From XYA12-FULL-58-9 sp001798605 (GTDB lineage Bacteria > Myxococcota > XYA12-FULL-58-9): 14,551 bases of DNA. Both the position numbers and the translations under genes were made by a program. The stretch is from assembly GCA_036736205.1 (NCBI GenBank), contig DAINMX010000165.1, positions 1 to 14,551 on the forward strand, read 5' to 3'. The notes beneath the pieces are model-generated. The model saw only the letters and a program-made list of their open reading frames with translations, ran no database searches and had not been told where the DNA came from. Each line of letters opens with the position of its first letter. Within the stretch, counting starts at the first letter, position 1. Positions 6,717 to 12,807 of the stretch are shown here, piece after piece.

Positions 6717-7753
6717 TGCTCTAACTCCCTCGTGGTTCGCGCCCGTCGCAGTCGCAGTCGCAATCCAAGTAAGGCGATGCTCCAACCCCATACAGGAAAG
6801 CCCGCCGCGGTGCAGCCCTGGGGATTCCCCGAATAGCACTCGATGAAGTCGCACTCTTCTTGTGGCGTCACGCTCACAACGTCTGACCAAGCACTGACGT
6901 TCTCGAGTCGGTCACGGGTTCGGGCGCACGCCTCGTAGGTCATGCCGTTGGCTGCGGTCACGGAGATGGTGGCCTCGCTGCCCGACTCGTCGCGGGTGAC
7001 GGTGCGTGGTTTTTCCCAGAGCTCGCAGTCGCCGGGAGCATAATCAGGGTCGGTAAGCGCTTCGGGGGGTTGTTCACGCACCCTCGCTTGCCAAGACGCG
7101 ATGTCATTGTCCACATCGTCGGCGCGCAAAGTCAGCTGGAATCCACCGTCGGAGCCGCTCACACTCACCGAGTGCGGTGTTTCGGGGGCCTTGGTGTCCA
7201 TGATGAAGGTGACGCCGCCCCAGGGCTCGGTGTTGTCGATTGTGCGTTTTTGTTCATAAAGGTCGAGGCCAAAGCAGAGAGTCAGCTCGCGCTCGTCGAG
7301 GGGGGCGTTCGGTGGGCACATGCTGTCGTGGCCAAGGAGCGTCGCTGTGGTGAATGGCGTCGCCACGCCCTCATCGACCATGTCATTCGGATAGATAAAT
7401 TTGAAGGCACTCACCAGAGGTTGGGTCGACTGGGTGTCGCCGTCGACAAAGACATCCACCTCACCAGGGATCTGATCGGTGCCCGTACTGTCGGGGACCT
7501 TGTCGCAATCACCGGATTCATCCCACCAGACGTAGAGGGTCACCTCGTCTAAGAGGAAATCGGTGATGTCCGCGTGTCGAGGGTTGCTGAGCTCTATGTC
7601 GATTTCGGTCGCCGTATCGCAGGCTGCGGCATTGAGAGTGGGAACCTCGCCGACATCGATGGTGAGATAGTCGTTACTCTGGATGGTTTGGCCAAATGCA
7701 ACCGTTGGCAGCATCATCAATAACGCGAGCGTTCGTGTGAGCATGGGCACCAT
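6713..7753 (-). CDS. Secreted Fn3-like protein with MYXO-CTERM-like tail
   Basis: This is a 346-aa exported protein. ATG 7753-7751 is chosen over an upstream codon at 7819 because it has a Shine-Dalgarno (AGGGA at 7765-7761) and gives a clean signal peptide (cut near TVAFG-Q). Residues about 25-185 are Asp/Thr-rich with paired Cys (C45, C83, C146, C160). Residues about 188-297 look like a fibronectin-III or similar beta-sandwich, beginning KAPETPHSVSVSG and ending WSDVVSVTP. The tail has C301, C306, C314, a short hydrophobic segment (about 317-331) and an Arg-rich end (RLRLRRAR). This Cys-TM-Arg order resembles MYXO-CTERM surface-sorting tails, although seven residues follow the basic run. 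It is likely anchored in the envelope facing outward. Its stop overlaps the barrel gene start. Confidence 0.75.
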   Translation of the reverse strand: MVPMLTRTLALLMMLPTVAFGQTIQSNDYLTIDVGEVPTLNAAACDTATEIDIELSNPRHADITDFLLDEVTLYVWWDESGDCDKVPDSTGTDQIPGEVDVFVDGDTQSTQPLVSAFKFIYPNDMVDEGVATPFTTATLLGHDSMCPPNAPLDERELTLCFGLDLYEQKRTIDNTEPWGGVTFIMDTKAPETPHSVSVSGSDGGFQLTLRADDVDNDIASWQARVREQPPEALTDPDYAPGDCELWEKPRTVTRDESGSEATISVTAANGMTYEACARTRDRLENVSAWSDVVSVTPQEECDFIECYSGNPQGCTAAGFPVWGWSIALLGLRLRLRRARTTRELEQ

Positions 7754-7789
7754 GTTTGTATCCCTGTTATTGAGGCTCAAGCAAACGGC

Positions 7790-7819
7790 ACAATAGGCAA
7801 GATTCTTTGCAAGATTCAA
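7790..7819 (-). promoter_or_regulatory. Candidate promoter for the Fn3/barrel/truA unit
   Basis: Reading the minus strand, TTGAAT (7819-7814) and TATTGT (7795-7790) are separated by 18 bases and lie 37 bp upstream of the start codon at 7753. Each hexamer matches the sigma-70 consensus at four of six positions. A terminator-like structure lies just upstream, so a fresh promoter here makes sense, but the match is weak. Confidence 0.3.
7797..7817. repeat. 9-bp direct repeat across the candidate promoter
   Basis: GCAAGATTC occurs at 7797-7805 and again at 7809-7817, separated by TTT (12-bp period). The second copy overlaps the candidate -35 element and the first lies in the spacer. Position and spacing would fit a pair of half-sites for a regulator bound about one helical turn apart; no regulator is identified. 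Confidence 0.6.
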
Positions 7820-7876
7820 ACCACGGCAAGGGCGCGCTGTTCTGTGTTAACTGTCCGATTCTTCTTGGGTATTTTG

Positions 7877-7940
7877 AAAAATGTGGGGACAAATTGTCAT
7901 CCCGCTGGGATGAGAATGGGTTGACGATGACAAGCTGTCC
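7877..7940 (-). terminator. Probable terminator after the IgGFc-domain gene
   Basis: On the minus strand, 14 bases after the stop codon of the IgGFc-domain gene, GGACAGCTTGTCATC (7940-7926) can pair with GATGACAATTTGTCC (7901-7887): 13 Watson-Crick pairs, one G-U and one mismatch, with a 24-base loop. A run of five T (7881-7877) follows after a 5-base spacer. Within the same region TCATCCC (7897-7903) and GGGATGA (7907-7913) form an alternative 7-bp hairpin that would compete with the long stem. The long loop and spacer make it atypical, so efficiency is uncertain. Confidence 0.45.
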
Positions 7941-7954
7941 AAATCGCAGAAGGC

Positions 7955-9910
7955 TCAGAGCTCAACCTCTTCATCCTCGAGGTTTAGGCCACCTGGATAA
8001 CCGTAGGAGACGTAGCTGTCATAACCGTGCACCATGATGGAGCAGGTGGTGCCGGTACAAGTGAGAATATGAAAGCCGTCGGTGATGTGCAGGCGATAGG
8101 CCCGCCACGGGGTACCGATGATCTCGTTGGTTTGCAGTCGAACCTGATTGGGATCTAACTGGTTGAGTGGCACGCCATCCAACTCGGGCACAGTGCCGAG
8201 CGGGGCGCCGATGGAGACGTAGTCTTCGGCATATTTGTTGGGGGCAAGGAACACGTAGCTGTCGCGGAACTGCCGTGTGGGTGCCACCAGGATGAAGGCA
8301 GGGTCGCCAATTCCGGCGTCACCGTCTTGGACTCCTGGGTTGGGTGCCTGCTCGGCAGCAAGAAACTGGCCGACGAGGATGGGCTCGTTGCTGACGATGA
8401 GAAAGTCCTCGTCGGTTTCGACCTCGAACCATTCTCCCGCTGAGAGAGTCGGAATGGTGGCGAATGCCGGTGCCAGCGACACCTGGGTGTTGTCGTACCC
8501 GGCCATGATACGCCAAGCGTCTTTTTCTTGCCCGGGATGCTCGGCGGTACCCCGGGGCATGCTGCGGATCGCCAGGTATTCGGTGCCCCACGTCGACAGA
8601 GGAAACATCTGCTGTTCGAGGTGGTCGGCGCAACAGGTTATGAACGAGCTGCATTTCGCATGGGGGTTGCACGCTGGGCCATCGGCAGCCTTGCACTCGC
8701 AATCAGTCTCCCCATCCCATTCGCACTTGAAGGAATCGAGATTGCACCTGGAGGTGTTTGGGGTGTTGGCCGCCTCGGAACCACCGAACACCACCACTGG
8801 GATGTCGGAGAGAACTAGAGATCCCGTGAGATCGTCGCCGATGCGATTGGTCTCGATGTTGAGCACCTCGAAGCGGTGCAGTGTGGTGTGGAAGAGATCG
8901 CCAGGATCGAGGGCTGGGATCCCCGGTCCAGAGAGGGTGCGGGCGGTGGGAAAGACGCTGACATTGGCAACCTCATTGTCGATGCCGACGACGGTGAGGT
9001 AGCCCTTGAGATCATCAAAGGTCTGTTCCCTGGTCATGACGTAGTACTGGGTGCCTGCGGTGTTGGTGGGCAGGAGCAATGAGGCATCATTAGAAAAGAC
9101 GTCGACGTTTTCGAGGGGGTTGAATTGGTAGGCTGTGATCGGGGCGTTCGATGCAATGCGATAGGCCAGTTGTGCCTTCACTGTCCCGTTGACGTCCCGA
9201 CGCGGGAGCTCGACGATGGCCAGGCCCTTGGGCGGGAGCACTCCGGCTGCGACGACATGGGGCGGGGGTTGGCATTGTTCGGCGAGTGACAATTCCGGCG
9301 GCGGGCCATTGGACACTTGGTAGACCGCCTCCCGCCCAGTGTCGGGATTGGAGAGGACCACAGCAAACTGGCTGCCAGCCGCGTCGCAATGGATGAGGTT
9401 GCCATTGTCGTCCGTGCCGCAAGGCACGTAGGCGTTGTCGAGGTCGACGGCGAAGTAATCGCAGCCGAGGTAGCTCTTTTCTCCAGCAGCGCACACGGCG
9501 ACACACTGGCCATCGAAACAGACACCATCGATCTGTGGTACGGCGCAACTGCCCGTACAGCACCAGGCAATACCGCGTTCGTCACACAGCTCGATGCGGA
9601 CATTGTCGTCGGGGTTGCAGCGATGGTTACCTGGTGCACAGATAATTGGCACACAGGCGTCGGTGAACGTATGGGTGCCACACTTGACGTTGGCGCAGGT
9701 TTCCCCGTCCGCACAGCTCGATTGCACCCAATGACGGCCATCGGCGGCACAGATGTTGGCCGTGCCATCTTCGTTGCACAGGATCTCGCCGACGGTGCAA
9801 ATCTGCGGCAGCAGGCGCGTCTCTTCTTTGCAACTTGTGGCTACGCCCATCGACAACATTGCGGCCAACCACAGAGAGAAGAGGTGACGGAATTTGGGCA
9901 CGCGAACCAC
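7955..9910 (-). CDS. IgGFc-binding-domain surface lipoprotein, Cys-rich
   Basis: This is a 651-aa exported protein. It starts at GTG 9910 (AGGA at 9918-9915) or the in-frame GTG three codons on, also preceded by a plausible site. The signal peptide ends at A-T-S-C27, a probable lipid anchor. Residues 38-150 hold 17 Cys in short EGF-like or VWC-like spacing and likely form a disulphide-bonded stalk. Residues about 150-640 match the IgGFc-binding N-terminal-type domain seen in many Myxococcota lipoproteins: the AVDLDNAYV opening, a beta-rich body, VVVFGGSEAAN (372-382) and repeated SNEPILVGQF / VLSDIPVVVFG half-motifs. A second Cys cluster (eight Cys, 389-427) is inserted between the two halves. 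It is probably displayed on the cell envelope as an adhesin-like protein; binding to antibody is not implied by the domain name. The start lies 25 bp after the 75-aa gene. Confidence 0.88.
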   Translation of the reverse strand: MVRVPKFRHLFSLWLAAMLSMGVATSCKEETRLLPQICTVGEILCNEDGTANICAADGRHWVQSSCADGETCANVKCGTHTFTDACVPIICAPGNHRCNPDDNVRIELCDERGIAWCCTGSCAVPQIDGVCFDGQCVAVCAAGEKSYLGCDYFAVDLDNAYVPCGTDDNGNLIHCDAAGSQFAVVLSNPDTGREAVYQVSNGPPPELSLAEQCQPPPHVVAAGVLPPKGLAIVELPRRDVNGTVKAQLAYRIASNAPITAYQFNPLENVDVFSNDASLLLPTNTAGTQYYVMTREQTFDDLKGYLTVVGIDNEVANVSVFPTARTLSGPGIPALDPGDLFHTTLHRFEVLNIETNRIGDDLTGSLVLSDIPVVVFGGSEAANTPNTSRCNLDSFKCEWDGETDCECKAADGPACNPHAKCSSFITCCADHLEQQMFPLSTWGTEYLAIRSMPRGTAEHPGQEKDAWRIMAGYDNTQVSLAPAFATIPTLSAGEWFEVETDEDFLIVSNEPILVGQFLAAEQAPNPGVQDGDAGIGDPAFILVAPTRQFRDSYVFLAPNKYAEDYVSIGAPLGTVPELDGVPLNQLDPNQVRLQTNEIIGTPWRAYRLHITDGFHILTCTGTTCSIMVHGYDSYVSYGYPGGLNLEDEEVEL

Positions 9911-9935
9911 CTGATCCTGGACGACCTAACTATCT

Positions 9936-10163
9936 CTACGACGCGGTGGGATTGAGCTCTACGTCGGTCACACTGACGACCCTTGGGGCCCCGCCCTTCT
10001 CGGGCATGATCCGCAACTGCTCTGCCTGCTCCCCCTGGGCCGGGAACCAACGGATCACGCGGGACACCCCCCACTCGGGGTGCCCTTTGACACGGACTTC
10101 ACGTTGGAGCCAGTCGACGTTGGGATCGTCGAGGCCGATCACTTCTTGGATGAGTTTCTTCAT
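9936..10163 (-). CDS. Small DUF3553-like (SH3-fold-like) protein, 75 aa
   Basis: This is a short cytoplasmic protein starting at ATG 10163-10161, with AGG at 10175-10173 and GGAGA just upstream; a longer frame to 10268 would overlap the asd C-terminus and is rejected. The body reads VRVKGHPEWGVSRVIRWFP and later LRIMPEKGGAPRVVSVTDVELNP. The H-P-x-W-G-x-x-x-V pattern followed by a beta-strand and a closing L-P-type ending resembles the DUF3553 / helicase C-terminal SH3-like fold, which in other proteins contacts nucleic acid or polymerase. The similarity is by eye. No signal peptide or Cys is present. It lies 49 bp after asd and 25 bp before the IgGFc-domain gene, so it is probably co-transcribed with them. 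Confidence 0.7.
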   Translation of the reverse strand: MKKLIQEVIGLDDPNVDWLQREVRVKGHPEWGVSRVIRWFPAQGEQAEQLRIMPEKGGAPRVVSVTDVELNPTAS

Positions 10164-10212
10164 AGGTAGTGGCCTATCTCCAAATCGTGTTGGTGCGCAA
10201 GTCTGAGGTTGC

Positions 10213-11244
10213 TCACAGATAATCGCGGGCGAGAATTTCGGCGATTTGCACCGCATTGGTGGCGGCACCTTTGCGGAGGTTGTCAGCGACGCACCAAAAG
10301 GCGAGGCTGTTGGCGGCGGACTTGTCCTCGCGCACGCGCCCTACATACGTGGCGTCCGTGCCTTCGGCGTCGAGCTGGGTGGGATAGATGTTGTTCTCCG
10401 GCTCATCCATGAGCATGATTCCAGGTGATTGTCGCAGGATCTTGCGTGCCTCTGCCGCGAAGATCGGTTTTTCAAACTCGGCTAGCACTGACTCGGCGTG
10501 CCCATTGAACACGGGAACGCGCACACAGGTAGCGCAGACTCCGAGATCGGGTAGGTGGAGAATCTTGCGCGTCTCATTTTGCATTTTCTGCTCTTCAAAA
10601 GTGAAACCGCTCTCATCGAAGACATTGATGTGGGGAAGACAATTGAAGGCGATGCGTTTGGGGAATACCTTTGTTTCGATTTCGCCCTGATTAAATAGCG
10701 CGGAGATCTGACTGCTCATCTCGTCGATGGCCTCTTTGCCCTTGCCACTCACCGCTTGGTAGGTCGAAACCACAACGCGCTTGAGGGTCGCATGTTGGTG
10801 CAAAGGGGCGAGGGCGACGACCATCTGGATGGTCGAGCAGTTGGGGTTGGCAATGATGCCACGCTTGGTGTAGTTGGCGATGTCTTTGGGGTTGACCTCA
10901 GGCACCACCAGGGGGACGTCTTTGTCCATTCGCCACGCCGAGCTGTTGTCGATCACCACTGCGCCCTTGTCTGCAAAGGCGAGTGCCAACTGCCGACTGG
11001 TATCAGCGCCCGCAGACATGAGCACGATTTCTGCGCCGTCGAGGGCATCGGCGGTGGCTATGCCCACCTGGTATTCTCGTCCTTCGTAGGAAAGACGGCT
11101 TCCGGCGGTGCGGGTCGAGGCCAACATCACCAGACTCGAAATCGGAAATTTCCGCTCCGCGAGCACCGAGAGCATTTCCTGGCCGACGAGGCCTGTCGCT
11201 CCCACAACTGCAACTTTGAACGACTTTCTTCCTGTGCGCGCCAT
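10213..11244 (-). CDS. asd: Aspartate-semialdehyde dehydrogenase
   Basis: Asd reduces L-4-aspartyl phosphate to L-aspartate 4-semialdehyde with NADPH, the branch step to lysine/diaminopimelate, threonine and methionine; it acts in the cytoplasm. The product is 343 aa, normal for the family. The NADP-binding loop GATGLVGQE is at 15-23, the catalytic Cys136 lies in ANPNCSTIQ (132-140), and the active-site His249 lies in RVPVFNGHAES (242-252). The ATG at 11244-11242 has an excellent Shine-Dalgarno (AAGGAG, 11257-11252, 7-base spacing). It is divergent from the M23 gene across a 141-bp gap that must hold both promoters. It supplies diaminopimelate for peptidoglycan, loosely matching the neighbouring wall enzymes. 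Confidence 0.97.
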   Translation of the reverse strand: MARTGRKSFKVAVVGATGLVGQEMLSVLAERKFPISSLVMLASTRTAGSRLSYEGREYQVGIATADALDGAEIVLMSAGADTSRQLALAFADKGAVVIDNSSAWRMDKDVPLVVPEVNPKDIANYTKRGIIANPNCSTIQMVVALAPLHQHATLKRVVVSTYQAVSGKGKEAIDEMSSQISALFNQGEIETKVFPKRIAFNCLPHINVFDESGFTFEEQKMQNETRKILHLPDLGVCATCVRVPVFNGHAESVLAEFEKPIFAAEARKILRQSPGIMLMDEPENNIYPTQLDAEGTDATYVGRVREDKSAANSLAFWCVADNLRKGAATNAVQIAEILARDYL

Positions 11245-11325
11245 ATTTCGTCTCCTTCGGGTTAGTCGAGCGGGCCAATGTAGCAGAATAGGTGGGGCGG
11301 GTCTCTCATTGAAGTATCTGCTTTT

Positions 11326-11353
11326 TTGACGGCCCAGGTGGTTTTGTTAGACT
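11326..11353 (+). promoter_or_regulatory. Promoter for the M23/GH3 pair
   Basis: TTGACG (11326-11331) and TAGACT (11348-11353) are separated by 16 bases, a good housekeeping -35/-10 pair of the form common in deltaproteobacteria. Transcription would begin near 11360, leaving about 25 bases before the GTG start at 11386. The same TTG could be misread as a start codon, but a promoter reading is more sensible. Confidence 0.6.
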
Positions 11354-11385
11354 CCCTGGGATACCTGCAACAAGGTGAGTGCGGT

Positions 11386-12807
11386 GTGACCCGAGATGTA
11401 ACTTGGAGACCGATTCAAAGAGCGTCCGCGAAAAAGCAGAAGAGTCGGCGCACTCTTTTGGCTCTTGCGGTGCTGCTCGCCACCAACCTGGCGGTCGTTC
11501 TGTATTACGGAGATCCGCGGGACCAACTCGTCGATGACACAATCGTCGAGACCAAGGTCGACGTTGAAGCCGATGCCGAAGGGCAATCGAAAACAACAGA
11601 GAAGTCGGCAACACTGTCAGCGGTGGTCGAGCTCGATGGGGTCGATGGATTCAGCAGAACATGGGATGCCACCGCGGGCATGCGCACACCGGCACGGGTA
11701 CAACGGGTGGCAGTTGTGGGCCTCAGCAAGGGGCAGACAGTGGCCGATGCCGTTGTGGCAACGGGTGCCCAAGGGGCCGCCGCTCTAGACGCTCTCGGGA
11801 GCCTGTCTGAGGTCGTCGAGTTTCGTCGATTGCTGCCGGGGACGACGCTCAAGGCACGTTTTGACCTGGCCGACCAACTCATCTCCTTAGACATTCATTC
11901 CGGAGCTCTTGATAGGTTTCGGGCCGAACGAGATTCATCGGGGTGGCATGGTGCCAAGCTCAAGGTTGAGGTTGACCAGGTCCTCTCGCAGGTTCGCGGT
12001 GAGGTCGAGTCATCCCTTTGGAACGCCCTGATGGCGAGCGGCGAGGGGCCCAAGCTGGTATCCGAGATCGTCGACATCTTCGGTTGGGATATCGATTTCT
12101 ATCGGGAAGTCTTTCCTGGCGATACGTTCCGTCTGCTCGTCGAAAAAAACTACGTGGAGGGCGACTTTGTCGGATACGGCAGCGTTCATGCCGCCGAGTT
12201 TATCACCGATGGCACGCCCCATCGGGCTTATCGCTTTGCCCGTGCTGACGGTGGGGTGGCCTATTATGACGAAGACGGACAATCCATGCGCAAGCAGCTA
12301 CTCAAGAGCCCCTTGGAGTACGGTCGCATGACCAGCAGTTTTGGCAACCGCAAACATCCTGTTCTCGGCTACAGCCGCGCTCACAACGGCGTCGACTACG
12401 GGGTCCCAAAGGGCACCCCGGTATGGACAGTCGGTGACGGCCGGGTCATCCGAGCCGGCTGGAACAATGGTTTTGGTAATGTCATCGAAGTGCGGCATGC
12501 CAATGACTGGGTCTCACAGTACGGCCACCTGTCGCAAATTGGTGTGAAGCAAGGCCAACGGGTCTTCCAGAAAGATGTCATTGGCAAGGTCGGCTCAACG
12601 GGTTTGTCCACGGGCCCACATCTCCATTATGGGCTGAAAAAGAACGGCAAGTATGTCAATCCAGCGTCGCAAAAGTTCGAGCGCGGCAAGTCCCTGGCAG
12701 GTGACGAGCTGAAGCAGTACATGCGTGAGGTCGAGACCTTGCGTGGCCAGATCGAGAAAATTAGCGTCGTGTTTAGCGACATTGAAACCGTGGAGCATTC
12801 GGGGTGA
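11386..12807 (+). CDS. M23-family murein endopeptidase, MepM/Csd3-like, membrane-anchored
   Basis: This zinc endopeptidase probably cuts peptide cross-links in peptidoglycan. I chose GTG 11386, which has AAGGTGA at 11372-11378 and gives 473 aa; a frame to TTG 11326 would translate the promoter. A cytoplasmic basic N-terminus (KKQKSRR) precedes a single TM helix (about 23-41), so the enzyme faces the periplasm. Residues about 105-195 look like an OapA/LysM-like module (VGLSKGQTVADAV). About 200-300 resemble the Csd3/MepM second N-terminal domain (SLWNALMASGEG, FYREVFPGDTFRLLVEK). The M23 domain spans about 310-430, with H333 and D337 (HNGVDYG), H381 (YGHLS) and H412/H414 (HLHYG). Residues about 437-473 form a charged tail. 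It is coupled to the GH3 gene by a GTGA overlap. Confidence 0.93.
   Translation: MTRDVTWRPIQRASAKKQKSRRTLLALAVLLATNLAVVLYYGDPRDQLVDDTIVETKVDVEADAEGQSKTTEKSATLSAVVELDGVDGFSRTWDATAGMRTPARVQRVAVVGLSKGQTVADAVVATGAQGAAALDALGSLSEVVEFRRLLPGTTLKARFDLADQLISLDIHSGALDRFRAERDSSGWHGAKLKVEVDQVLSQVRGEVESSLWNALMASGEGPKLVSEIVDIFGWDIDFYREVFPGDTFRLLVEKNYVEGDFVGYGSVHAAEFITDGTPHRAYRFARADGGVAYYDEDGQSMRKQLLKSPLEYGRMTSSFGNRKHPVLGYSRAHNGVDYGVPKGTPVWTVGDGRVIRAGWNNGFGNVIEVRHANDWVSQYGHLSQIGVKQGQRVFQKDVIGKVGSTGLSTGPHLHYGLKKNGKYVNPASQKFERGKSLAGDELKQYMREVETLRGQIEKISVVFSDIETVEHSG

Noticed and set aside
6717..6890. Extended N-terminus of the barrel gene
   Set aside because: It would run through the C-terminus of the preceding gene and place 58 basic residues before a clean signal peptide; ATG 6716 has a Shine-Dalgarno and an ATGA overlap.
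9317..9955. 212-aa plus-strand open frame
   Set aside because: It is antisense to the IgGFc-domain lipoprotein, which has recognised domain features and a signal peptide.
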